A stretch of 64,000 nt of DNA from Mucilaginibacter rubeus (GCF_014643835.1 NZ_BMKD01000008.1:1-64000); one strand, 5' to 3'; counted from the stretch's first letter, positions 14,559 to 23,606 are shown. The notes: a model not told the origin generated them from the letters alone. Translations and numbers: made by a program.

Positions 14559-15584
14559 ATGGAAGAAAGACAACTTATACTGCTCAATACATCTATATTT
14601 AAGATAGATTTAAAGGGAAACACAGTTTCCGAAACAGCATTGACAGCAGAAGACACAGATTTTTATAAATATATCAGAAGCTCAATCAATGAAGTTTCGT
14701 TGGCACCGGGAGGTCGAAAGTTCAAGCTCCGCAGTACCAATACAGAGGTAGTTAGTACCATGCTCCCGATCGCGATCAATCCAGTCGGCACTTCGTTCGG
14801 ACAAACTATTCCAAATCGCCTATTGAGGGAGGAGATCGCCGTTCAGGATAGGGTCGCCAGAATGGGTATAGAAGTTCACGAAGGCTTACTGATCATTTCC
14901 GTGATTGAGGATCGTGGCGTTAAAAAAATTGTGCTGTGCAAAGTAGAAGACATTCAATATATCGATAAAGTTGATTTGAAGCTAAATAGTGGGTATCCTA
15001 TCAGAAGAAAAATCTTCAGATCGGCGCAGTTTCATTTAAGCCAAGTGGACCTCGTTGAAAACATTGTCGTACATGATTTAAACAGTAAGGGCGCGACTTA
15101 CTGGTGGGATGATTTTCTGGAAATAGATCAATTCTGGGACGATATTTATAATACCAAAACAGCGTTTAATATTATTGACTCGAAAGTGCTTTCAAAATTG
15201 AAAAAGGAGTCGCCAGCCGACCATACCTATTTAAGAAATGCCACCATCAGATTTTTTCGTACGAACCAAGAATTTACTATTGAGAAGCTCATTGAAGCCT
15301 GTTTTGATAATTACGAAGCTGTGAATGCGACAAAAGTCGATATAGATAAAATAAAGGAGTCAATTAGAAAGCTCCCGGAAAAACATTCGTTCGATGAGCG
15401 GTTCAATTTAAAGCCTTCGGAAATAACAGCAAAAATAAAATATTCGATTAATCTAACAGAAAATATAGATTTGGTCATTAAGGATGAGATTAATATTGAA
15501 AGTACGATAACACCGGAACTACACAACAACAGAAAGTATATAAAGATTCGAAGTGACGCGGGTTATGACGCCTTCAAGAAATAG
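14559..15584 (+). CDS. Unknown soluble protein, first gene of a candidate defence operon
   Basis: 341 residues, no signal peptide, no membrane helix. The middle (DRVARMGIEVHEGLLIISVIEDRGVKK..., VLCKVEDIQYID) has the look of nucleoid-associated NdpA/YejK-like proteins or of the DUF4868 (KwaB-like) type, in which an early block is followed by alternating beta strands and a WWDDFLEIDQFWDD-type segment. This is resemblance by eye only and may be wrong. The gene is 15 bp from the next, which has a clear AGGAGG ribosome site, so the two form an operon. The position beside an IetAS pair suggests a nucleic-acid-sensing or effector role in phage defence. Confidence 0.6.
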   Translation: MEERQLILLNTSIFKIDLKGNTVSETALTAEDTDFYKYIRSSINEVSLAPGGRKFKLRSTNTEVVSTMLPIAINPVGTSFGQTIPNRLLREEIAVQDRVARMGIEVHEGLLIISVIEDRGVKKIVLCKVEDIQYIDKVDLKLNSGYPIRRKIFRSAQFHLSQVDLVENIVVHDLNSKGATYWWDDFLEIDQFWDDIYNTKTAFNIIDSKVLSKLKKESPADHTYLRNATIRFFRTNQEFTIEKLIEACFDNYEAVNATKVDIDKIKESIRKLPEKHSFDERFNLKPSEITAKIKYSINLTENIDLVIKDEINIESTITPELHNNRKYIKIRSDAGYDAFKK

Positions 15585-15599
15585 GAGGATTGGTATAAG
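15583..15599 (+). promoter_or_regulatory. Strong Shine-Dalgarno AGGAGG
   Basis: TAGGAGGA lies about 10 nt before the ATG at 15600. Such strong sites are uncommon in Bacteroidota, where most genes here lack one; it supports this start and may hint at foreign origin. Confidence 0.6.
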
Positions 15600-17075
15600 A
15601 TGATTTTTACAGATAACATTTTAAAACTATTTAGCAATGAATTCAAAATCACCTCGACAAGAGAGGATTTTGAGCGAGCTGAAGTTGTTTATCAATTGAA
15701 GTCAATCAATATACCCGATGCTGTAATATTAGAAGGACAATTAAAGAAAGTTTACGGATCGGATAAGTGCATAATTTACGTCAACATTGATGAGGCGACG
15801 GATGTCATTACGCATTCATTAAAAGGAGATTTTGAGCAATTCAAGAGTGAATTACAAGTAGGTATCGGAGGTATTGATGAGGATTCATCGATCATTATCA
15901 AGGTAGTGATAGAAAAAGCTATCGTTGACAAAAGACTGTTTTTATATTCCTTAGATAATATAAAAATATATCTGAATGATTTTGATGTTGCTGGGGCGGT
16001 ACTCTTCTTTGCAGACTTAATTAAGACACATGAGACAATCGTCCTTGTTTCGAATGATATCAAAAGCTCCTTCAATTCTGCATCCATAGCTTTTCAGCCA
16101 GAATCTGCTAATTGTGAACAGATAGGTTTTCTTGGTGACGCCACGAGGCAAAAACGCTTACGAAACATTCAGTCTACGACACACGCAATCGCTTTATCGG
16201 ATAAGCAAATCATCCCTGAGGATTTTCAATTCAATACGGAGCCGAGAGGCATCATCAAGAATGTTTTGTGTAAGATCGAGTTCGCTCTGTTGATTGTAGC
16301 CATTTTCGACAACAGCAGTATTAAGGAAAGCGAACTTACATTCCGGTTAAATGGATATAAAAGCATCGACGGGACAGTTAACCTGGAGGCGTTTCCGTTT
16401 GAAAATTATGTAGAGGAGTACCGAAAAATATACAATTGGATCCACGAGTCCGGAAATCTTACGGACAAACTTGGCCTCGCGAGAAACATCGTTTCCCTTC
16501 ATTTAAATTCGCAACATGATCTATCTTTTAGCGGTAACATGTTCAGTTCAATCTTGTCCGCTTATAAGGTTTACGAAAAACAGAATATCAAACAATACAT
16601 AGAAATACGAAACAAGATGTCGGACCAACTACTTGACTACAACAAGCGGGCAAATGCTATAGTAGAGGGGTTTGCGAGCACTTTTCAAAAAAGCGCCCTC
16701 TCTGTCTTAACTTTATTCTCATCGATGGTAGCTGTAAAAATACTGAGTACTTCAGCGATCTCACCAAAGTTTACAATGTACAGCACATGGTTCGCCATTC
16801 TGATACTAGTTATATCTTTCGTTTATATGATGATTTCCAGAAACGATACTATAGGACAGAAAAAACGTTATAAAAAGAGTTACAAAAACTTCAAACTACG
16901 TTATAGCGATCTTTTGAATGCGGATGATATAGACCGAATTTTGATCGGTGATAAAGAGTTCAAAGCGGATAAAGCTTTCATCAATAAAAAGATTAGTATC
17001 TACACCATTCTTTGGGTAGTGGTATTAGTTGCACTATCTGCATTTGTCGCTAGTTATTACCTCAGCCAGAAATAG
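15600..17075 (+). CDS. Unknown three-TM membrane protein, second gene of the candidate defence operon
   Basis: 491 residues. The first 350 are cytoplasmic-type sequence without a recognised domain (repeated hydrophobic strands such as CIIYVNIDEATDV and ETIVLVSNDI, then a helical part). Membrane helices lie at about 362-382, 394-413 and 466-487, with a basic 50-residue loop (RNDTIGQKKRYKKSYKNFK) between the second and third. A large soluble sensor domain plus C-terminal membrane helices is the plan of several abortive-infection effectors that damage the membrane, so that role is plausible but only inferred. The downstream gene on the opposite strand is IetS. No homologue is known to me by name. 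Confidence 0.6.
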   Translation: MIFTDNILKLFSNEFKITSTREDFERAEVVYQLKSINIPDAVILEGQLKKVYGSDKCIIYVNIDEATDVITHSLKGDFEQFKSELQVGIGGIDEDSSIIIKVVIEKAIVDKRLFLYSLDNIKIYLNDFDVAGAVLFFADLIKTHETIVLVSNDIKSSFNSASIAFQPESANCEQIGFLGDATRQKRLRNIQSTTHAIALSDKQIIPEDFQFNTEPRGIIKNVLCKIEFALLIVAIFDNSSIKESELTFRLNGYKSIDGTVNLEAFPFENYVEEYRKIYNWIHESGNLTDKLGLARNIVSLHLNSQHDLSFSGNMFSSILSAYKVYEKQNIKQYIEIRNKMSDQLLDYNKRANAIVEGFASTFQKSALSVLTLFSSMVAVKILSTSAISPKFTMYSTWFAILILVISFVYMMISRNDTIGQKKRYKKSYKNFKLRYSDLLNADDIDRILIGDKEFKADKAFINKKISIYTILWVVVLVALSAFVASYYLSQK

Positions 17076-17554
17076 CCAAATCTTGTGCAATCGAATAAAT
17101 TGAAGAGATTGGCGTTTTTGATTTCCTCCCGCCAGAGATAGTAGCGGCATCCTGCAAAGCAAATAAAGCGCAGAACACGGATGAGGGGCGACAGCAATCT
17201 TTGCTACTTGGTTGTAATTATCTCTCGCGACTAATGTTGTCAGTATCCTTCCTCCGCAGAATAAAAGGTTTTTCCAAAATAAAAATGGGATGTACTTTTT
17301 GAATACCCCCTTTTTGGCCAGTTGGACGGAACGATCACGGTTGTACGGAATCGTTGAATGATCTTTTAAAATTTTATAACACATTATAATTTAAGGACTT
17401 ACAAGCGAAGTTCGATTCCCGTTCTAAAACATCTTCGTGTCCCGATGATCCGCGCTTCAAAAAAGGTGATTTATTCAGCTCATCCGACGCACATAACTCA
17501 TAGCGGTCGCATATAATAGAGCTTGCTTTTTTTTCCTCAGCAAGACTTAGTTCA
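17076..17554. other. Intergenic stretch between convergent operons
   Basis: 478 bp between two convergent gene pairs. An imperfect stem GCCAAATCTT/AAGAGATTGGC (17077-17114) followed by TTTTT may end the plus-strand operon. Small open frames on the minus strand here have unlikely composition. At 17404-17425 a GTTCGATTCCC string resembles a tRNA T-loop but lacks the stem. Confidence 0.4.
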
Positions 17555-20098
17555 TTAACTGCTAGGAACCGGTACTGTGATCTGATTGAGCACACTGTTG
17601 TAGATGTTCACGTTTGTCTCATCGGTATCAATGGACACGATCAAGCTGTATCGCACCGTATCATTTGCTCTCTTTAAAGACTTCCTTGTTTTATACCAGC
17701 CATTTTTGGGATAAACTGCGATGACGTTTTGTAGCGCCAAGTCCGCGCCGGAGGTGGTAACGAAATCCTTTTTCAAGCTGCCCCGATTTCTTGAAGTTTT
17801 AAGCGACCACTGCTCGCCTTTTCGGTCAACAGCCTCAGCTTCCTCAGATTCTTCTTCTGATGCTTTGGAAACTCGTTTTTTAAAGGTATCCAAATCTTCA
17901 GTAGCCTTTATCAACATAAAGTCAAGCCCATGCGAATGATATTGAAAATTATTCGCCCATCGGCGGTCTCCCGGATTGGGTTCGATAAAATAAGAGAGCG
18001 TAATTTTCAGTCGGACATTTGCTGCTGCCAGTTCGTTCATCAGAATTTCCGCAGGCCAGGGTAACTGATAAAGATGATAATCGTTGTATTTAGGATCTTT
18101 GGTTCCTTCCTGTTCGAATGGCTTGATCGATCTTTCCATTACAAGATTAAGACTATTTGATGCAGAGTAAAGCGCTCTTTCCAAATTTGGAACCCCATAA
18201 CCAAATCTCCTTAACAACAAGCGCTTTTCGTTGGTCGAAGCAGGAAAGGTCCTTTTGTTTCCCAGCATTCGCGGTGAGTAATCCGCGGAATGAACCATAA
18301 GTGCACGAATCGTTTCCGGCCACAATTCTGGATATTGAGTCGCTATCTCTGCCGCCATTTTTGACGCCAGGGCGGCAGCACCACTAGTGTCCCCGAACAG
18401 TTGAAATCCCTGGTCAAGCCTTTTGCTGGTACTAATCAACTGGAGAGAATCCGAATTTGAGACATTTTTCTTATTGGTAGTCAGGTTGCCGCCCTCCATG
18501 ACGATATCAGGTTTGATTGGCCATTGGTTGTCCCAAATCAGCGAAGTCGAATTGGAAGGCGACATTCCTCCTCTCGGCGCGAGCAAAGTGAACCCGGGAT
18601 CTTCGTCCGGATCGAGTCGATCTTTCATAGTGTAAGTGCCTACCGTTAGGGCATTATAAGATTGTCCGGGATCGTGGATACTCGAAGTATCATTCAAATC
18701 GGTGTAGTCGTCGTGGTTGTTCGTAAAAACATTGCCACTGCTGATAATAAACAATTGTTCCTGTTCGAAATTCTCAGCGTTGCCGAAAGCCAATTTATCG
18801 ATCATAGCCGACCAGGAAGATGGACGGCCACGCTGTGCGGTATCAGGATCACAGATACTAAGGCAGAAAATGCGCCTGTTGTCCGGTTCAACACTAGCGG
18901 GTAGGTTTACGGCATTTTGCATGATTACGCCATATAATTCTGGATCGTTCACAACGTCAAATTGTTTGACCTTAAACGATTCCAATCCATATTTGATGGT
19001 AATCCTTGATGGCGTAGTAAAGGCATCGGTAAGGTCGCCATACAACGCTAATCCGGCCATTCCTGTACCATGACCTCCCTGATGCCAGCTGTCATGATTT
19101 CCCCAGGCCGAATTATAGGAATACATTCGGTTATTGGGTAAAAAAGGCTCAATTAATGGGTGGAGATTATTAACGCCGGTATCAAGTAAGCAAATCAATA
19201 CGGCATTGTCGTCGAGCTCGACATTCGTCCGGTTAACCAGATCCTTCACCCAATCCTTCTTACTGGTGTATCCCTCACGGGTGAAACAATCAGCAGTTTC
19301 CTGAGGATTGCGTAATTCCGCCAGGTTATCCAATAACAATAACGAGGATGACAGCTGATTTGCCGTAGCCTTGACTAACCTAACCGTGTGTTCCGGAAAA
19401 GTCAATATTGAACTACCGACCTGAGCGCCAATCTCGCGCAGGTTATCCATAACACGTCTTGTTCTGAACACATCATTATCTGTGCGCCTGAACCAAACTT
19501 CCCACCATCGGTTTTCCTCAGGATCAGGGAACGGCATTAAGAACTCGTCACTCCAAAACTCACGCAGGGTTGCCATTTGGATCAGGCTAAGGTTCGCAAA
19601 AAGCTTATTGTTCTTAGGTCCGTTATTTACTAATTGCCCGTCTTTATTGGTTTTGATGTTATCTTTCGCGGGGTCCAGATAATCCTCCACATACTTGATA
19701 AAGTGGCTGATACCACCTTTGGTCATCATAACAAGCGTTTTAAATCGCTCAGAAGGAACTTCATCATCAGAGACTTCTTTCGTAACCTTTAAAATCTGGT
19801 ATTTAGGTTTCGCGGTATCACTATGAAGACTTGAAAAACTTAGCGGGAAATTCCATTCGGAAACAAACTCCACGTAAATGGATTCATCCTGTACGATATT
19901 GGAGGGCAAAACTTCATTTTGAAGTTGCTCAAAATCTTGCTGAAGCTGATTTAACTGATTTAGAATTTGACCACCGTGAATGGCGCGATTCTGACTGGCA
20001 ATTTTGGCGGGATCGACAACGGTATGTGGGTATTGGTAATCTTGGTCGGAGGAAAATCCTTCGAGTTTGATATGCGGTAAATTCGGAATAATTGGCAT
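17555..20098 (-). CDS. ietS: IetS-like subtilisin (S8) protease of an IetAS defence system
   Basis: 847 residues. An N-terminal part of about 290 residues without recognised motif (with a coiled-coil-like GGQILNQLNQLQQDFEQLQNE) is followed by an S8 subtilase domain with the catalytic triad D306 (CLLDTGVN), H343 (GGHGTGMAGL), S572 (GDTSGAAAL), and oxyanion N456 (ISSGN). About 200 further residues follow, with a second beta-rich region (AANVRLKITLSYF). No signal peptide, so it acts inside the cell, as in IetAS. It overlaps the AAA ATPase gene by one base (TGATG), implying coupled translation. IetAS protects against certain phages in published work; protease targets are unknown to me. Confidence 0.85.
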   Translation of the reverse strand: MPIIPNLPHIKLEGFSSDQDYQYPHTVVDPAKIASQNRAIHGGQILNQLNQLQQDFEQLQNEVLPSNIVQDESIYVEFVSEWNFPLSFSSLHSDTAKPKYQILKVTKEVSDDEVPSERFKTLVMMTKGGISHFIKYVEDYLDPAKDNIKTNKDGQLVNNGPKNNKLFANLSLIQMATLREFWSDEFLMPFPDPEENRWWEVWFRRTDNDVFRTRRVMDNLREIGAQVGSSILTFPEHTVRLVKATANQLSSSLLLLDNLAELRNPQETADCFTREGYTSKKDWVKDLVNRTNVELDDNAVLICLLDTGVNNLHPLIEPFLPNNRMYSYNSAWGNHDSWHQGGHGTGMAGLALYGDLTDAFTTPSRITIKYGLESFKVKQFDVVNDPELYGVIMQNAVNLPASVEPDNRRIFCLSICDPDTAQRGRPSSWSAMIDKLAFGNAENFEQEQLFIISSGNVFTNNHDDYTDLNDTSSIHDPGQSYNALTVGTYTMKDRLDPDEDPGFTLLAPRGGMSPSNSTSLIWDNQWPIKPDIVMEGGNLTTNKKNVSNSDSLQLISTSKRLDQGFQLFGDTSGAAALASKMAAEIATQYPELWPETIRALMVHSADYSPRMLGNKRTFPASTNEKRLLLRRFGYGVPNLERALYSASNSLNLVMERSIKPFEQEGTKDPKYNDYHLYQLPWPAEILMNELAAANVRLKITLSYFIEPNPGDRRWANNFQYHSHGLDFMLIKATEDLDTFKKRVSKASEEESEEAEAVDRKGEQWSLKTSRNRGSLKKDFVTTSGADLALQNVIAVYPKNGWYKTRKSLKRANDTVRYSLIVSIDTDETNVNIYNSVLNQITVPVPSS

Positions 20099-21075
20099 CA
20101 GATCTGTTTCTTGTGAAGGGCCTGGTTAAGTAAAGATAAAGATAACGAATTTCTATCGTTCAAAATCATATACTTAATGACCTCTTCACAGGCTTTAACC
20201 AGATCAGAATAGTTTAAGTTTTTGGCGACTTCAGCAAGAAGGTCGAAGTCGGGAGTTTCGTCAAAATCAAAGAATGCGGTTTTGTCGCGCAGGATCTGTG
20301 CCGCTTCGTCGATTGTTGGTAACGGATATTTGATCACTTCATCGAAACGGCGGAACAAAGCCTTATCCAGCGAATCCGGAAGATTGGTCGCCGCAATAAT
20401 GATGCTTTCGCTCTGATCCTTCTCAATGTTGATCAAAAAGCTGTTGAGTACTCGTTTTACTTCACCAACGTCCTGGCTCAGGTGACGGTGAGATCCGATA
20501 GAATCAAATTCATCGAACAGGTACACCGCACGTTGTGAGGGCATGGAATCGAAAATCATTCGAAGCTTGACAATGGATTCGCCCATGAACTTCGACATGA
20601 TCCCATCCAGCCTTACAATAAATACAGGAATGCCCAGTTCACCCGCAATGGCTTCCGCGGTCATGGTCTTCCCGCATCCGGGAGGCCCCATCAACAGCAG
20701 TTTGCGCTGTGGAGCAAGGTTGTGTTTCCTTAATATTTCAGACTTGCGCTGCTCATCGATCACCCGGGTAAGGGTCGTACGTAACTCAGGCTCGAGGATC
20801 ATGTCCTTCAGCGTGACCTGCGGTTGGAAAATATCGATGAGCTCCGCGAGTTCGCGTTTTTGCGGAGAAAGATGAACGGTTTTATTCCGGTCCAGTACAT
20901 GATGTGACCGTTTCTTTTTGGCCAGATCAATGAGATCCCTTAGCTCGGCTGCGATGTTATTGTGGCCCTGGCGCGCTTCAGAGGCAGCTATTTGTATAGC
21001 CGAAGAGAAAAAACGATCCTCATCACCCTCACCGAATGATTTGATCAAACTCTTTATTTGTTCCGCAGCCGCCAT
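20098..21075 (-). CDS. ietA: IetA-like AAA ATPase of an IetAS defence system
   Basis: 325 residues. A helical N-terminal region (1-90) precedes one AAA domain: Walker A GPPGCGKT (130-137), Walker B VYLFDEFD (184-191), sensor-1 N231 in AATNLP, and arginine-finger region FRRFDEV (241-247). The N-terminal part may sense the infection signal, and the ATPase would regulate or feed the protease encoded just after it, as proposed for IetAS. Same operon with a one-base overlap. The AAA core is typical and complete. Confidence 0.87.
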   Translation of the reverse strand: MAAAEQIKSLIKSFGEGDEDRFFSSAIQIAASEARQGHNNIAAELRDLIDLAKKKRSHHVLDRNKTVHLSPQKRELAELIDIFQPQVTLKDMILEPELRTTLTRVIDEQRKSEILRKHNLAPQRKLLLMGPPGCGKTMTAEAIAGELGIPVFIVRLDGIMSKFMGESIVKLRMIFDSMPSQRAVYLFDEFDSIGSHRHLSQDVGEVKRVLNSFLINIEKDQSESIIIAATNLPDSLDKALFRRFDEVIKYPLPTIDEAAQILRDKTAFFDFDETPDFDLLAEVAKNLNYSDLVKACEEVIKYMILNDRNSLSLSLLNQALHKKQI

Positions 21076-21610
21076 CGCGCAAAGTTAATGATAAAGTAGG
21101 ATTGTTGCCGGAATATACGTAATTTATACAATAACAAGCCCTAAACCTACTAATTTATTTAGTTGAACGCAATTCCGCCCCATTTTGTTGTACCCGCGTG
21201 CGGACGTGCATAGCGAAATTTACGAAAATGAATTTCAGAGGATCTAAAACAGGCCGAGCTCGCCTAATTTCGTGGATGACGGCAAAGGAAGCGATTCAAA
21301 ACTCCGGCAAAAAATCAATCTATGGGGACAGTTTTACCCGGCGTAATTGAGGAAATGATCATTGCGGCTAATGCTAATGTGGATGATTATAAGAATGCTC
21401 GAACCATACACGCTATCAATAAAGAATAACTGAACATTATCTATCTGTTGATTGACAAATAATGTTTATATGAAGAATATTGTGACGTAGTTTCTTTGTA
21501 ATAACCTCCTCATTCCTTACTTTTACATTAATCATTTGAAATCAAACAGCCTATAAATAAAAGTGAGTTTTAGGAGAGTTGCTTTTATAAGAGTTAGTAA
21601 AATATTGACA

Positions 21611-21655
21611 ATGAGCGAGTAGTGAACGTAGTTCATGTCCCGTCCATTCCGCAGA
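21611..21655 (+). other. Degraded tRNA 3'-end-like sequence, candidate att site
   Basis: The string GTTCATGTCCCGTCCATTCCGCA resembles the T-loop and 3' acceptor of a tRNA that would begin GCGGAA, but the T-stem and the 5' part are missing. It is followed 21 bp later by a strong terminator, as intact tRNA genes often are. It lies where accessory DNA gives way to metabolic genes, so it may mark the insertion boundary of an integrative element. Confidence 0.3.
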
Positions 21656-21675
21656 AAAGCATTTTAAAAATGTTC

Positions 21676-21714
21676 AAAAGCCTTTAAATCATGCGATTTA
21701 AAGGCTTTTTGTTT
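21676..21714. terminator. Perfect bidirectional terminator
   Basis: Arms 21676-21690 and 21695-21709 pair over 15 bp without mismatch around ATGC; A and T runs on both sides allow use in both directions. Confidence 0.9.
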
Positions 21715-21749
21715 ACCTCAAAATATTAAATTATCCCTGTTTTGATGCC

Positions 21750-21772
21750 TTGGTTTGATTTTTGTAACTTTG
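21750..21772 (+). promoter_or_regulatory. Operator-like repeat overlapping the araC promoter
   Basis: TTGGTTTGATTTTTGTAA (21750-21767) overlaps the TAACTTTG box (21765-21772), which ends 4 nt before the ATG of the AraC regulator. The same 18-mer with two changes is at 22692-22709. Confidence 0.55.
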
Positions 21773-21776
21773 CTTT

Positions 21777-22679
21777 ATGTCGAAAGCGGAAACACTTCAA
21801 GATTTTTATCAAAGAAAGGTTAACTGGCTGCCCGGTAACCTTCAGCAAAGCATCGGTCACTTTAATGTGTTCAGGATTGAGGATTGTATTGGCCCTAATG
21901 CAAAGCAGGTAACCTACAGCCGCCGTACTTTTTATAAGATCAGCCTGATGCGCGGCGATAACATTATTCATTATGCCGATAAAAGTATCAAGCTTTCGGG
22001 TTCAACGCTGATGTTCTTCAGTGCCATGGTACCTTATACATTTGAGCACATGTCTGATGACCGCACTGGTTTCTTCTGCATATTTACCGAAGAGTTTTTT
22101 CTGGAGAAATTCAGGACAGGCTTAAGCGAGTTTCCGATGTTTGGGCTTAATGCCAAGCCGGTTTATGCCTTAAATGATGAACAGGACGCTTATGTAACCG
22201 CTCTTTTTCAGAAAATGCTGTCTGAGATTAATACCGAGTATGCTTTTAAATATGATCTGCTCCGTAATTATGTTACGGAAGTAATTTATTATGCGCTTAA
22301 AACGGAACCATCCGAAAATGTTTATAAGCATGTAGACGCTAAATCGCGCATAACATCAGTATTTACCGAGCTGCTTGAAAGGCAGTTCCCTATTGAAACC
22401 CCTTCACAGCGGTTTGTATTGCGATCGGCCAATGATTTTGCACAACGGCTTTCGGTGCATGTAAACCATCTGAACAGGGCAATTCGCGAAACTACCGGCA
22501 AAACCACTACCGATCATATTGCCGACAGGCTGCTGAGCGAAGCCAAATCATTATTAAGGCATACAGACTGGAACATTTCTGAAATTGGTTATTGCCTGGG
22601 CTTTGAGGAGCCGACACATTTTAATAACTTTTTCAAGAAACAAACCCAACAAACACCAAGCTCGTTCCGAAATGTTTGA
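21777..22679 (+). CDS. AraC-family transcriptional regulator
   Basis: 300 residues. The N-terminal two thirds are a cupin-like sensing region (YSRRTFYKISLMRGDNI, KLSGSTLMFFSAMVPYTFEH). The C-terminal 100 residues carry the two helix-turn-helix motifs of AraC/XylS proteins (FAQRLSVHVNHLNRAIRETTGK, then WNISEIGYCLGFEEPTHFNNFFKKQ). It probably controls the SDR gene 93 bp downstream, because both promoters contain the same repeat, and itself by overlap of that repeat with its promoter box. The ligand is unknown; in this family the regulator often responds to a redox-active or aromatic compound metabolised by the neighbouring oxidoreductases. Confidence 0.9.
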   Translation: MSKAETLQDFYQRKVNWLPGNLQQSIGHFNVFRIEDCIGPNAKQVTYSRRTFYKISLMRGDNIIHYADKSIKLSGSTLMFFSAMVPYTFEHMSDDRTGFFCIFTEEFFLEKFRTGLSEFPMFGLNAKPVYALNDEQDAYVTALFQKMLSEINTEYAFKYDLLRNYVTEVIYYALKTEPSENVYKHVDAKSRITSVFTELLERQFPIETPSQRFVLRSANDFAQRLSVHVNHLNRAIRETTGKTTTDHIADRLLSEAKSLLRHTDWNISEIGYCLGFEEPTHFNNFFKKQTQQTPSSFRNV

Positions 22680-22691
22680 ATTTTGTAACCT

Positions 22692-22739
22692 TTGGTTTGA
22701 TTAATGTAATGTGCCCCCTTTGTTGCTGCTGTAACTTTG
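22692..22739 (+). promoter_or_regulatory. Operator-like repeat and promoter of the first SDR gene
   Basis: TTGGTTTGATTAATGTAA (22692-22709) is 22 nt upstream of TAACTTTG (22732-22739); the ATG follows at 22773. The upstream position suits an activator site, whereas the copy at araC overlaps the box. Confidence 0.55.
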
Positions 22740-22772
22740 TTTTATCTCAAATAAACAAAGCAAACAATTTTT

Positions 22773-23606
22773 ATGGACAACAACAAAGTATGGTTTATTA
22801 CCGGGGCTTCGAAAGGTTTTGGCCTCAGCTTAGTAAAACAACTACTGGATGCAGGACAGCTTGTTGCCGCTACTTCCAGAAATTTACAGGAATTAACCGC
22901 TGCGGTTAATACAACAAGCAATAATTTTTTACCCCTACAAGTCGATCTGGTAAGCGATAGCAGTGTATCGCTTGCATTACAACACACCTATGAAGCTTTT
23001 GGCCGTATCGATGTAGTGATCAACAATGCCGGCTATGGCATTGGTGGAGCTATTGAGGAACTTAGTGATGCCGAAACCCGTATGGCATTTGATGTAAACG
23101 TATTTGGTATGCTGAACGTGATCCGTGCGGCAATGCCATACCTGCGCAAACAGCGCTCAGGCCATATCATCAATATTTCATCTATCGCAGGTATTACAGC
23201 TAATACCGGCTGGGCAATTTATGCAGGGGCCAAATATGCGGTGATCGGTATTTCGGAAGTGCTTGCTGCTGATGTTAAGGAATTGGGCATTAAGGTAACC
23301 GTGGTCGCTCCCGGCGCTTTCCGCACCAGTTTTCTTACTGCAGGATCGCTTTCAATTACTGGCAACCAAATTGATGATTATACAGAAGTGCGCGCCATTC
23401 ATAACAAATACCTCAAAATGGACGGCAAGCAAGCCGGTGACCCGGAAAAGGCTGCAACTGCTATTATCAACACAGTTTATGAAGAGAACCCGCCATTGTA
23501 CCTTTTATTAGGTGGCGATGCATACAATCGCGCTTTGGCAAAGCTTGATACTTTACACAATGAAATCAGGCAGTGGGAGGATGTAACCTGCTCAACTGAT
23601 TTCTAA
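22773..23606 (+). CDS. SDR-family oxidoreductase 1
   Basis: 277 residues. Classical short-chain dehydrogenase: nucleotide-binding TGASKGFG (10-17), NNAG (84-87), catalytic S137, Y150 and K154 (YAGAKYA). The NADP-type sequence (TSRN after the second strand) suggests NADPH use. 68 percent-like resemblance to the third SDR here is visible by eye along the whole length (same KVWFxTGASKG start, same QIxDYxxVR block), so the two probably arose by duplication. Substrate unknown. It carries its own promoter with the AraC-type repeat. Confidence 0.9.
   Translation: MDNNKVWFITGASKGFGLSLVKQLLDAGQLVAATSRNLQELTAAVNTTSNNFLPLQVDLVSDSSVSLALQHTYEAFGRIDVVINNAGYGIGGAIEELSDAETRMAFDVNVFGMLNVIRAAMPYLRKQRSGHIINISSIAGITANTGWAIYAGAKYAVIGISEVLAADVKELGIKVTVVAPGAFRTSFLTAGSLSITGNQIDDYTEVRAIHNKYLKMDGKQAGDPEKAATAIINTVYEENPPLYLLLGGDAYNRALAKLDTLHNEIRQWEDVTCSTDF

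Larger units (their letters stand above)
21076..21776. other. Intergenic edge of the accessory region
   Basis: 700 bp. Two short overlapping open frames (ATG 21228, about 40 codons; ATG 21322, 35 codons) may be the remains of a gene split by a frameshift, but neither is recognisable. The right half holds a degraded tRNA 3'-end-like string (21611-21655), a perfect terminator (21676-21709) and the promoter of the AraC gene. Confidence 0.5.

Noticed and set aside
17404-17425. tRNA T-loop-like GTTCGATTCCC
   Set aside because: Flanking bases do not form a T-stem and no acceptor, D or anticodon arms are present.
17034-17595. Two minus-strand open frames between the convergent operons
   Set aside because: They overlap real gene ends, have unlikely amino-acid composition and no recognisable domain.
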